DNA of 64,000 bases from an uncultured Sphingomonas sp. (GTDB lineage: Bacteria > Pseudomonadota > Alphaproteobacteria > Sphingomonadales > Sphingomonadaceae), in NCBI GenBank assembly GCA_913777325.1, contig CAJYSA010000047.1, positions 1-64,000 on the forward strand, read 5' to 3'. The position numbers were made by a program, and so were the translations under genes. Each line of letters begins with the position of its first letter. Positions within the stretch are counted from its first letter, which is position 1. Below, one piece after another: positions 55,001-61,945 of the stretch. Below the pieces are notes generated by a model. It saw nothing but the letters and a program-made list of their open reading frames with translations, was not told the DNA's origin and searched no databases.

Positions 55001-55304
55001 AATCGGACGCGGCCTCTTTCGACGCCGCGCCGATCGCCACGGTCGGCAGCGTCAGACCCGCAGTAAGGAGCAGCCCAGCGCTCTTCACCTCGCGGCCGAT
55101 GCTCTGGACGCTGTCGACGATCCTGACGGCCGCTTCGTTGACCTTGTGCGCCGCCCGGTCGATCGACGCCGCCATGCCCTTGCCGGACTTGTCGAAGTCC
55201 TGCTCAGTCCGCTTGGCTTCCGCGCGCGCGGTGCGCATGCCCGCCTGAAACGCGGCATCCTTCACGCCCATCGAAATGACGAGCGAGGCCAGCAATGCTT
55301 GCAT
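52005..55304 (-). CDS. Tail tape-measure protein
   Basis: 1099 residues. The N-terminal TP901-type tape-measure domain includes ASDFQAAMNNVHAAMLDASPEQLNKL and TSFKTFLLSLVPASKDAERTM. Central transmembrane-like helices (about 430-540) are followed by long charged coiled coils (about 620-900) and a Gly-rich segment near 980. A C-terminal domain ends NEWFVVGEDGPEIFAPGTSG, a tape-measure C-terminal signature. Length sets tail length; DNA channel formation is the family role. Confidence 0.92.
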   Translation of the reverse strand: MQALLASLVISMGVKDAAFQAGMRTARAEAKRTEQDFDKSGKGMAASIDRAAHKVNEAAVRIVDSVQSIGREVKSAGLLLTAGLTLPTVAIGAASKEAASDFQAAMNNVHAAMLDASPEQLNKLREAALLLGPAMGKSAIEAAGAIESLAKNGMSAASILGGGLEAALKLGVAGQAELGSAADATTDILQQFHLSASDLPKVVDKVSGALDASKLSFDGYKDAIGQVGGIAGGLGYQFEDMNAALAAVIPLMTGGSDAGTSFKTFLLSLVPASKDAERTMEKLGISFFNADGSMKSLGEVAEVLNTRLAGLSARSRQDALTRMFGTDGMRVAIALMQAGAKGIDSVKASIDKASVDQKLGVLLQGEAASTQRLAAAWEKLKIAIGEAGLIQVLTWVKDSFAAVIDTVASAPPAFFYLVTAAGLAAASLGPLVLIGTKLLPLFVVLILRGTALGGTFGLIGTAAGALLNPVGFLVALLGRLLLAAGASTVVGSMGVAMLRFAGPVGLAVTALSILLPLLFQQRQASAKYASAMDAASTATANSADIVQKLAFAQGEARKEALALARADRVRAIEAVKAARADLQAARAASMRARAASTSVAQKAYEAISAGSGDWERSVDKKVLGFFGFNPAPNRDQAAADYAKAAQVQAETLKRFDMLDKAIDAAEKGTGATRDVKFEDGGGRKSGNGRSSQDIAAEAARNEAQYQDELGQMRVAKLQAEADLTGGIEARYKADMAALEEERASFVRQSALDEGLTAAKRAQLLAAKDSELASRRAGVERDRSNALEQQNFDLAAAENDRAQERLRAEIDLADNAADRRDGELRLLDLQREREEAELDLILATKSTASAEWDNARKRKEMLDEIYADRRTAIERQTEGPADRYMREINRSNGAIAEDIEAIKVDSLKDLNRELADAIVNSRSLGDVFVQTGKRIVSALLEIALQQALIKPLAGALFGAGGEGGGAGGGGFAGLLGGLSGLFGGRGGISAASVSDMLNKVQPVELNKSFGGFRKNGGPITPNEWFVVGEDGPEIFAPGTSGTVIPNGGLRASRQQTVVQMVVDEGQMFEPRVTGISGNVSVRTVRQGNRASALRQRQRLA

Positions 55305-55310
55305 CTGACG

Positions 55311-56113
55311 TCATTCCTTTCGGCGGCGTGGTGGACCGTCCACCACCTCGATCTTGATCGGTGCGCCCGCAGCCTGAAGCGCACGGAACGCCATCGCCCG
55401 CTCGGCGGGCGTCTGCGGTCCGTCAGCCTTCGCCGGCTTGTCGATTGCCAGATATTGGGAAACGGGCTTGAGCCTGTCCTGACGGGCGAAGAACTCGGTC
55501 CGCCAGGCGCCGTAAGTAGCAAGGTCGTGATCGTCGTGGCGGCGCTTCATCCAGCCACGCATTGCCGATCCATACCCGGCCGGCGTCGTCAGCCAGAAAG
55601 TGGGTTCGTCGAACCCGGCGCGGCACCACTGGGCGACGAGCCCCGGCCAGTCCGTTTTTTCTTGGGGGTCGAAGGCTTTCCCGGGGCGGTCGGACGACCA
55701 TCCCCCTTCCGGCCATCATCCTGCCCCTGCGCGGCGCGGATCGCGTTGCCGATGATCTCACCGAAACGGTGCTGGCCAAGATCGTCGGCAATGTCGCTCA
55801 CTTCATCAAGCGACAGGCCGGGATGATGACGCTGAAGGCCGTGCCACGCGAGATCGCGTAAGACGGACAGGCGAACACGCCGCATGGCGCCGGCCATCTT
55901 CTCCATCGTGTCAGACGACAGGTTCGGCATCGCGCCCGCCGACATGGCGGATGCGATGGCCAAAGCCGTATCCGCGTCGACGTCAGGCACAGCGTCGGCG
56001 ACGACCGCGAAGAAGCCCTTGCCGTATTGATCCTCCACCGCGCACATCGCGGCGTTGCCGAGGAACAGCGTGTAACGCTGCCCCCCGGCGTCGAACACCT
56101 GCGCGCCGAGCAT
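55311..56113 (-). CDS. Tail assembly chaperone, G-T frameshift product
   Basis: Predicted -1 frameshift product of the G reading frame. The zero frame runs to 55589; slipping one base back at the GGGAAAG heptamer (55682-55676) gives AFDPQEKTDWPGLVAQWCRA without a stop down to 55311. That frame continues with FWLTTPAGYGSAMRGWMKRR, then HDDHDLATYGAW, the T-domain of this phage family. In lambda the minor G-T form recruits tape measure and tail tube. The T region has no good independent start. Confidence 0.8.
55589..56113 (-). CDS. Tail assembly chaperone G (major, unshifted form)
   Basis: 174 residues. The start ATG overlaps the tail-tube stop (TGATG at 56113). The N-terminal domain has VFDAGGQRYTLFLGNAAMCAVEDQYGKG and LRDLAWHGLQRHHPGLSLDE, typical of this chaperone class. 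The tail after the slip site is Lys/Pro/Ser-rich (STPKKKRTGRGSSPS). It binds the tape measure during tail assembly and is absent from virions. Confidence 0.82.
   Translation of the reverse strand: MLGAQVFDAGGQRYTLFLGNAAMCAVEDQYGKGFFAVVADAVPDVDADTALAIASAMSAGAMPNLSSDTMEKMAGAMRRVRLSVLRDLAWHGLQRHHPGLSLDEVSDIADDLGQHRFGEIIGNAIRAAQGQDDGRKGDGRPTAPGKPSTPKKKRTGRGSSPSGAAPGSTNPLSG
55676..55682 (-). promoter_or_regulatory. Ribosomal -1 frameshift slippery heptamer GGGAAAG
   Basis: The minus strand reads G GGA AAG with the spaces marking zero-frame codons; codon GGA is number 145 of the chaperone. This is the same heptamer in the same phase as in lambda gpG-T. A run of A bases (AAG AAA AAA C) lies a few codons downstream and could contribute. 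No downstream pseudoknot was evaluated. Confidence 0.82.
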
Positions 56114-56583
56114 CAGGCAGCCGCCGCGATCACGCGCTGGTTGGCCGCCTCGGCCTCGGCATCATCGCCGGTGAAGCGGACGGTGACCGTCTGCGTCATG
56201 CGGTCGTTGATTGGAACGGCACGACCGCGCGATTTCACGATCAGGAAGCCGCTGATCTTGAGCCACTTGCCATTTGGTGCCGGCAGGAAGGTCTCATACT
56301 CGCAGACCTCGCCACTGGCGCGGGCGGCACGCAGCGCGACGTCAGTCGGGGAGCCGGGGATGTAGTTGATCTCCAGCGTACCCTCACCGTCATCGGTTAG
56401 GCCGGTGCGCCATTCCTTTTTCTTCTTCGGCGACTTGAAGTGGGTGACCTCGTACTCGTCGGCCGACTGCTCGGCCATCGGCACCTGCGTGACTTCGTCG
56501 ACCTCAAGCCACTTGTTCGCGACCTTCAGGAAGAAGCCGGTGCCATAACCCGATTGGGCCTGGCTGTTGCCTTGTGCGTCCAT
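56113..56583 (-). CDS. Major tail (tube) protein
   Basis: 156 residues with a strong GAGGAGG ribosome-binding site before the ATG at 56583, fitting an abundant virion subunit. The sequence opens with a Gln/Ser/Gly-rich stretch, then GTGFFLKVANKWLEVDEVTQ and the beta-rich core LEINYIPGSPTDVALRAARA, ending in TVTVRFTGDDAEAEA. This is the lambda gpV/TP901 tail-tube type. Confidence 0.85.
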   Translation of the reverse strand: MDAQGNSQAQSGYGTGFFLKVANKWLEVDEVTQVPMAEQSADEYEVTHFKSPKKKKEWRTGLTDDGEGTLEINYIPGSPTDVALRAARASGEVCEYETFLPAPNGKWLKISGFLIVKSRGRAVPINDRMTQTVTVRFTGDDAEAEAANQRVIAAAA

Positions 56584-56596
56584 GTTGTGCCTCCTC

Positions 56597-57004
56597 TTAG
56601 GCAGGTGTGTGCGTGAAAATGATGTCGATGGATTCGCGCGCGATCTCGTTACGGAATCGCTGCGGCTCCCCCGACTGCTCGGCTTCCGCACCGCCGCGTA
56701 CGTTCGCGATCCGGGCGCGGCGGAACCGCACGCCTTCGATCACGATCGCCGGCACGAAAGCGGCGAGGCAGCGATCCCGCAACGCTGCGGCCTCAACCGC
56801 CGTCTCCGCCCAGACGTCGACTTGCACGGTCGTCTCGCGCGGCTGAAAGCCCTTGAAATGTTCGGCGCGCGGGTCGGCGACGATCTGGAACGTAATCTCG
56901 GGCAGATTGGCGAGCCGGCGTGTCCAGCCGCCTGCCACTCCGATCGCGTCGACCAGCTGCGCATCCGCGCTCGCCCGCGCGGTCAATGCCGCCTCCAGCG
57001 TCAT
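56597..57004 (-). CDS. Tail completion protein (DUF3168)
   Basis: 135 residues. The compact domain contains LPEITFQIVADPRAEHFKGF, TVQVDVWAETAVEAAALRDR and a C-terminal strand ESIDIIFTHT, the DUF3168 tail-terminator layout. It caps the tube at the neck. The start overlaps the HK97-gp10-like gene's stop. Confidence 0.82.
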   Translation of the reverse strand: MTLEAALTARASADAQLVDAIGVAGGWTRRLANLPEITFQIVADPRAEHFKGFQPRETTVQVDVWAETAVEAAALRDRCLAAFVPAIVIEGVRFRRARIANVRGGAEAEQSGEPQRFRNEIARESIDIIFTHTPA

Positions 57005-57438
57005 CGCGTCAGCACCTGCACGTCGGACATCAGCAGGCTGGCGACCAGCCGCTCGGCTGCCGGACGCTTCGCGGCGATGGCCGGGCGCATGAACGGGTTG
57101 GCACTCATGGTGCGCGTGCCGAATTCCTGAAACCGGGCGTAGTAGACGTCGCCGTCCTCGGTCGACCCGACCGGCCCGACGTACACCTGCACGGTGCCAT
57201 CATCGACGCGCCGTCCGAGCGTCCCATAGATGCGAGCGTCATTGGTATCAGCGACCTTGATGCTGTCGCGCAGCAGACCGGTATCGAAAGGCGCCAGCCG
57301 GCGCGCCTCTTCGGCGATCAACTCGCCGCCGGCATGCAGCGCGGCACGCTTGCGATCGTCAGGCACACCCTTCGCCAGAGCGGCAAGTTTGCGATCAAGA
57401 TCGCGAAAGCCGCTGCTGTGGAACGTCATGGCGCTCAT
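57001..57438 (-). CDS. HK97 gp10-family neck/tail connector
   Basis: 145 residues from the ATG at 57438, which overlaps the previous stop as ATGA. GFRDLDRKLAALAKGVPDDR, LIAEEARRLAPFDTGLLRDS and YYARFQEFGTRTMSANPFMR are signature stretches of the gp10 family. It acts at the head-tail interface. Confidence 0.9.
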   Translation of the reverse strand: MSAMTFHSSGFRDLDRKLAALAKGVPDDRKRAALHAGGELIAEEARRLAPFDTGLLRDSIKVADTNDARIYGTLGRRVDDGTVQVYVGPVGSTEDGDVYYARFQEFGTRTMSANPFMRPAIAAKRPAAERLVASLLMSDVQVLTR

Positions 57439-57755
57439 AGCGTCCGCTTCACCGGACAGTCCCACACGCCCTTCTTATCGAGCATGACGCCCTCGCCGAC
57501 GACATAGTGCGCGTTCCCGCTATCCGGCCCGAGCGTGACCTCGTCACCGGGCTTCGGCGCCCCGACCTCCCAGCTGCGGACGCGCAGGATGGTGGCGCGG
57601 CGCTTCAGGCTGACGGCACCGAAGCGATCGTCCTGATCGCCCGTGCGCAGGCGGATCGTCACGGTCGACGGCTGCCCGCTCCACGCAGCGGGCTCTCCGA
57701 ACGTCGCGAACGCGATGTCGACGATCGCGCGGCGATGCCCGGAAAACCCGCTCAT
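57435..57755 (-). CDS. Head closure / head-tail joining protein
   Basis: 106 residues, beta-rich (RAIVDIAFATFGEPAAWSG, RATILRVRSWEVGAPKPGD, NAHYVVGEGVMLDKKGVWDC). Size, position between the cement protein and gp10-like genes, and final WDCPV fit lambda gpFII-type head closure proteins. Overlaps the next gene. Confidence 0.7.
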   Translation of the reverse strand: MSGFSGHRRAIVDIAFATFGEPAAWSGQPSTVTIRLRTGDQDDRFGAVSLKRRATILRVRSWEVGAPKPGDEVTLGPDSGNAHYVVGEGVMLDKKGVWDCPVKRTL

Positions 57756-57757
57756 GG

Positions 57758-58087
57758 TCAGACCGCCGGCAGCAGCTTGACGTTGCCGGTAACGTCACCC
57801 GCCAACTTCGGCGCGGCCGTCATGCCGATCTTGGTATTGCCATTCGCCGTGGTGGTGACGCGGGCGTTCGCCGCATCCCAGTACAGCGCGATGCAGTTGG
57901 TCGCCCACGCCTGCGCCTGACACGGCAGCGTATAAACGCCCTCGATCCAGCCGGAATAGGTCTGCCCTGCGGCGGCGTTGGTCGACGGAATGACGAGAAT
58001 GACGCCGACCAGCACGGGCACGCCCGCCTTGACCGCCGCATCCGCGACGAAGTCGAGGGCATGGCCCTCTTGAACGAAAACCTTCAT
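57758..58087 (-). CDS. DUF2190 capsid cement/decoration protein
   Basis: 109 residues from the ATG at 58087. MKVFVQEGHALDFVADAAVK, AGVPVLVGVILVIPSTNAAA and ALYWDAANARVTTTANGNTK are characteristic of DUF2190, a small trimeric protein that decorates capsids. It follows the capsid gene. Confidence 0.88.
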   Translation of the reverse strand: MKVFVQEGHALDFVADAAVKAGVPVLVGVILVIPSTNAAAGQTYSGWIEGVYTLPCQAQAWATNCIALYWDAANARVTTTANGNTKIGMTAAPKLAGDVTGNVKLLPAV

Positions 58088-58153
58088 GGCATGTGTCTCC
58101 ATCCGGTCAGGACGTGCCCGCCCTGCCGGTCGCTAGAGGTCGTGGTGGTTGGC

Positions 58154-60208
58154 TCAGGCCGCCTTGCCGGTGTTGCGGAAGGCACCGCGATAGTCGGCCG
58201 CCCCGGCATAGAAATCCTCGGTGACGCGCCACGCCATGCCGTCGACGTTGAACGTCTCTTCCGAGATAACGCGGGGGCCGGGCGCATCGGCGAGATACCC
58301 GAACACGAAGGCCGGCAGATCGGCCGGGTCCGTGTAAAGCTCCCACGCTCCGCCATCGATCGTCCCGTCGACGGTCGGCCGCAGGCGACCGGCGAATGGG
58401 TTCACGTCACCCGCAAGCGCCGGCTGTAGGGGCTGGAGCGGCATGATCAGCTGCTCGGTCTTGGTTTCCAGCTGCGCGCCAACGAGGATCCGGGTTGGCG
58501 CGATGTTCAGGATGTTCTTGTCGGCATCCTTCTGCTGCCGGATGGCCGCGCGACCCACGCCAAGGCTCTCGATGCTCGGCTCCGAACCGGCCGCACCGTC
58601 GACGAGATTGCCATGATCCTTGTGGAAGAAGGTCTTTCCGTCCGACATCTTCGGACCGAGACCACCGTTCGCCGCCTTCATGGCGTAGAAGGTGTTGTTC
58701 TCGAACCGCGCGATCATGCGACCGATCGAGCCGAACACTTGGTCGAAGGCACCCAGATCGTCATTGACGATTGCCTGACGCGACAGTCGCAGGATGCGAC
58801 CGTACGAGCCGAGGATCACCTCTTCCTTCCCCTCGCCGATCGTTCCGGCCTTGATCTCACCGTCCTCCTGATACGGCAGCAGTGTCGGGAAATCGCCTGC
58901 GCGCAGCAGCTTGGTCGGACGAAAGTCGGTGAGGTCGCGTCGCGCCGCGATGTCACGGTACGTCGGGAGCGCGGCATTGTAGCGCGCCAGCAGCACGCGG
59001 TTGCCGGCATTCTCCATCAGCAGCGGAAAATCCGAGCTGGTGTGAGCGGCGCGCAGGATGGTGATAGGATCACGCTCACGGGGCGAGAGACCGGCACGGC
59101 TGGCGGCGATCTCCAACAGACGCATGCCCATGAACTCGCGTGCGGCGTCGCTCGGCTGCTCACGAAGCGTGCGAGCGGCAAGCGCGTCGGCGATAGCGTC
59201 GCGCTGCCCTTCTTCCTGCTGGCCATTCGCACCGAAGCCGGGAGTGCCGCGCGGGCCGCCGGTCTGGGCGCGCTGCGCTTCAGCGGCGGCCTGCATGATC
59301 GCGGTGCGCGCGGCTTCGGTGCCGATTTCGCCGCGGCTGTTCTGGTCGACCAGTTCGCGCGCGCGGGTTTCGACCCCGAAGCTGCGCGCCTGATCCATGA
59401 AGTCGACCGCGTCGGTCGCACCGAAGCGGGTGACGGTCGGGGCCGGAGCCGGGGCGGGGGTCGGCGTCGGCGAGCCGGCGCCGCCCGGAAGGTCGCGAAT
59501 CATATCATCTTCCTCATTGGTGGCGTTGTCGCCGGTGACCGGGGGATTTCCTTGCGGGGCAGACCGGACCCCGGCGAGCGGGTCTGCGGGAACGGGGACG
59601 AGGCTGACCTCCAGCAATTCCCAACGCGTGGCGGTCCACGTGTCGGAAGCGTCGGTCTGCTCGGTGAGGGTCCAGGTACGGACGTTGTAGCCGATCGAGA
59701 TGCCGGTCAGTTCGCCGCGCGACACCTGCCCCTCGGCGGCGCGACCCGCATCCGTGTCGGCGAATGCGATGGTGCCGACCAGCTGATCGCCCTCGACGCG
59801 CGCATCGATCACGCGGCCCAGCACGCCTGCGACGTCGCGGGCATTGTGGGCGTTCAGGAACGGGCAGAGGTTGGCACCGACCCGCGTCAGGTCGATCGCC
59901 TCGGCCGACACCTCCAACTGCTCGGTGCCGAACCACCGCGACACCGCCGATCCGGCGGAGAACACCGCTTCGACGGTGCGGGCGGTGGCATCGTACGATG
60001 AGCCGGTGAAAGCCGCCTCGCGGATGCCGCGCGAGGGCGGCGGCGCGCCGCGCTCACGCTGGCCGGGCTCGGGAGCCTCGCGCGTCATGTGCCGCGCCGG
60101 GCCTTCCGGCTGCGGCGCGCGACGGTCGTTACCAGCCACGCTGTCACCCTTCTTCAGTTCGCGTGCGGGCGCGGCCCGCTCCGGCTGTGCCGGGCGATCG
60201 TCGTTCAT
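58154..60208 (-). CDS. Prohead protease - major capsid protein fusion
   Basis: 684 residues; AGGAG lies seven bases before the ATG at 60208. After a charged, disordered start (about 1-65), the protease domain has the catalytic His in FLNAHNARDVAGVLGRV and Ser in GELTGISIGYNVRTW. A Pro/Thr/Ala linker (about 235-255) and a helical scaffold-like segment follow. The capsid domain comprises TKLLRAGDFPTLLPYQEDG, NDDLGAFDQVFGSIGRMIAR and ADLPAFVFGYLADAPGPRV. Self-cleavage should release mature capsid subunits. Fusion of the two steps is known in this phage group. Confidence 0.9.
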   Translation of the reverse strand: MNDDRPAQPERAAPARELKKGDSVAGNDRRAPQPEGPARHMTREAPEPGQRERGAPPPSRGIREAAFTGSSYDATARTVEAVFSAGSAVSRWFGTEQLEVSAEAIDLTRVGANLCPFLNAHNARDVAGVLGRVIDARVEGDQLVGTIAFADTDAGRAAEGQVSRGELTGISIGYNVRTWTLTEQTDASDTWTATRWELLEVSLVPVPADPLAGVRSAPQGNPPVTGDNATNEEDDMIRDLPGGAGSPTPTPAPAPAPTVTRFGATDAVDFMDQARSFGVETRARELVDQNSRGEIGTEAARTAIMQAAAEAQRAQTGGPRGTPGFGANGQQEEGQRDAIADALAARTLREQPSDAAREFMGMRLLEIAASRAGLSPRERDPITILRAAHTSSDFPLLMENAGNRVLLARYNAALPTYRDIAARRDLTDFRPTKLLRAGDFPTLLPYQEDGEIKAGTIGEGKEEVILGSYGRILRLSRQAIVNDDLGAFDQVFGSIGRMIARFENNTFYAMKAANGGLGPKMSDGKTFFHKDHGNLVDGAAGSEPSIESLGVGRAAIRQQKDADKNILNIAPTRILVGAQLETKTEQLIMPLQPLQPALAGDVNPFAGRLRPTVDGTIDGGAWELYTDPADLPAFVFGYLADAPGPRVISEETFNVDGMAWRVTEDFYAGAADYRGAFRNTGKAA

Positions 60209-60227
60209 CACCATGCTCCTCAGAAAA

Positions 60228-61730
60228 TCAGGCGCTCGTGGCCTTCGCATCGCCCTTGGGGGCGAGGTAACCGGCCGCCACCTGCAGCACGCCGCTGTCA
60301 GTCACCCGGCGCGGGTCGCTGTCCAACGCCAGACCGAGTTCGTCGATGATGCCGTTCAACCGGTTGATCTCGCGGAGGTGATCCTCCGTGTTGATCCCGC
60401 GCTCGGCGAGTGAACGGCTCAGCGTCTTCAGCCCGGCACGGATCTCGATAAGCTCGCCCATCAGATCTTTGATCGGATCGACGAACCGACGGACAGGCAG
60501 CGCATAGCCGACCTTCATCGACAGGAACCGCTTATCGCCGCTCAACAGTGCGAGGCGGGCCATGCGCCGATCCACCGCCGGGCGCACCGCATGCGGGATG
60601 ATCACGTTCTGCTGCCAGTCGTCTAGCAGCGACCAGTGACCCAGCATCGCCGCGCGCAGGCTGGAATAATTCGCCTGACTGACGTCGCCGGTCATCAGGT
60701 GGTACGGCGCCATGTTGGCGGACACCGCCGCCATCTGCTGCCGGATGAACTCGACCGCCCCACCCGACTGGCTTGGGTTGATCGTGTTGACCGTCTCGCC
60801 CGGCTTGGATCGCACGATCATACCCGGCGACAGCGACTCGATCCCACGTTCCTCACGGGCCTCGCCCTCGCGCGGCGCGGCAAGTGGCGACCCTGTGTTG
60901 CCCTCTCCGGGGGTAATCACCAGCCCGAGGCACGCCTGCACCTTCTGCTGCATACGAACGGCGTCCTCAATGTCGCCGATGTCGCGCAGCGTCATGGCGA
61001 CCGACGACAGCCAGGACACGCCGCGCGTCTGGCCGAAGCGCAGGCGCTCGAAAACGTGGTCAACATGCTGAGCGGCGAACGGTGCCGACATTTCGGCTCC
61101 GCCGAACAGCACGTCGCCGGGATGGTCGGCAAACAGCCAATATGCCGAACGCACCCGATCGCGATCGAACTGGACGCCTTGCACGATCCGGCCGCCGGAG
61201 GTCGTCGTGCCGGTGCGCGAGTGATCGAGGTAATCGCCCTCCAGCCCCTCGATCCGGCCGTCAGGCCCGTTCGCATCGGCATACCACGCGGTCAGCGTCT
61301 CGCCGCCGACGACGACGCCGCGCGCCGTCAGCTTCTGATGCTCGTAGAAGTCGCCGTTACCGTCGACCTTGCTTTCGGCCCAGCGGTTCCATTCGTCCTG
61401 CGCAGTCTTCTGAACGGTCGGATCGTCGTGCGACAGCTGCACTGCGATGCCGTCACCGATCATGTTGGCGACGATCTGGCGCACGCCAGCCGCCGCATAT
61501 TTGTTGTTCCGCACCAGATCGTGCGCGCCGTTGCGCAACATGACGATGCCCTTGCTGTTCTCGCCATCGGCGGAACTGCTCGGGCGGCGCCAGCCCTTCG
61601 TTCGCCGGCCCCGCCCGGCCGCGTCATACTGGCGTACGGTCGCAAAGCCGACCCGCGCCGCCTGACGCTGCGCCGCCCATCGCGGCGCCCACGGCTCGAT
61701 CAGGCCGTCGATGAAATCGCCCAGCGCCAT
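60228..61730 (-). CDS. Phage portal protein (lambda gpB-like)
   Basis: 500 residues from the ATG at 61730. NNKYAAAGVRQIVANMIGDG, EWNRWAESKVDGNGDFYEHQ, HVDHVFERLRFGQTRGVSWL and MTGDVSQANYSSLRAAML are conserved in lambda-type portals. The dodecameric ring forms the DNA entry vertex. It overlaps the gpW-like stop by a few bases' spacing and precedes the protease-capsid gene. Confidence 0.93.
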   Translation of the reverse strand: MALGDFIDGLIEPWAPRWAAQRQAARVGFATVRQYDAAGRGRRTKGWRRPSSSADGENSKGIVMLRNGAHDLVRNNKYAAAGVRQIVANMIGDGIAVQLSHDDPTVQKTAQDEWNRWAESKVDGNGDFYEHQKLTARGVVVGGETLTAWYADANGPDGRIEGLEGDYLDHSRTGTTTSGGRIVQGVQFDRDRVRSAYWLFADHPGDVLFGGAEMSAPFAAQHVDHVFERLRFGQTRGVSWLSSVAMTLRDIGDIEDAVRMQQKVQACLGLVITPGEGNTGSPLAAPREGEAREERGIESLSPGMIVRSKPGETVNTINPSQSGGAVEFIRQQMAAVSANMAPYHLMTGDVSQANYSSLRAAMLGHWSLLDDWQQNVIIPHAVRPAVDRRMARLALLSGDKRFLSMKVGYALPVRRFVDPIKDLMGELIEIRAGLKTLSRSLAERGINTEDHLREINRLNGIIDELGLALDSDPRRVTDSGVLQVAAGYLAPKGDAKATSA

Positions 61731-61732
61731 GA

Positions 61733-61945
61733 TCAATCCGGATCGTATGCCGCGAGGGTCGTCCCGGAACGCGCATAGCCGGGGGCAACCTCGGTGGCGC
61801 GCTGGCGGAAGTAGCCGAGCGCCGCCGTGATGTCGGTAACGCCCCGATAGGTGACGCTTTCGCCCTCGCTCTCGATCCGGGCGACGCCGGAGCCGAGGCC
61901 GCGCTCCAGTTCGGCAATCTCAGTCGCGAAATCGGGTGCCGGCAT
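61733..61945 (-). CDS. gpW-like head-tail joining protein
   Basis: 70 residues. The pattern FATEIAELERGLGSGVARIE then VTYRGVTDITAALGYFRQ matches the small gpW family. The ATG at 61945 has AGAAGG nine bases upstream and overlaps the terminase stop as TGATG; the ATG at 61954 touches that site and is less likely. It sits between terminase and portal as in lambda. Confidence 0.8.
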   Translation of the reverse strand: MPAPDFATEIAELERGLGSGVARIESEGESVTYRGVTDITAALGYFRQRATEVAPGYARSGTTLAAYDPD

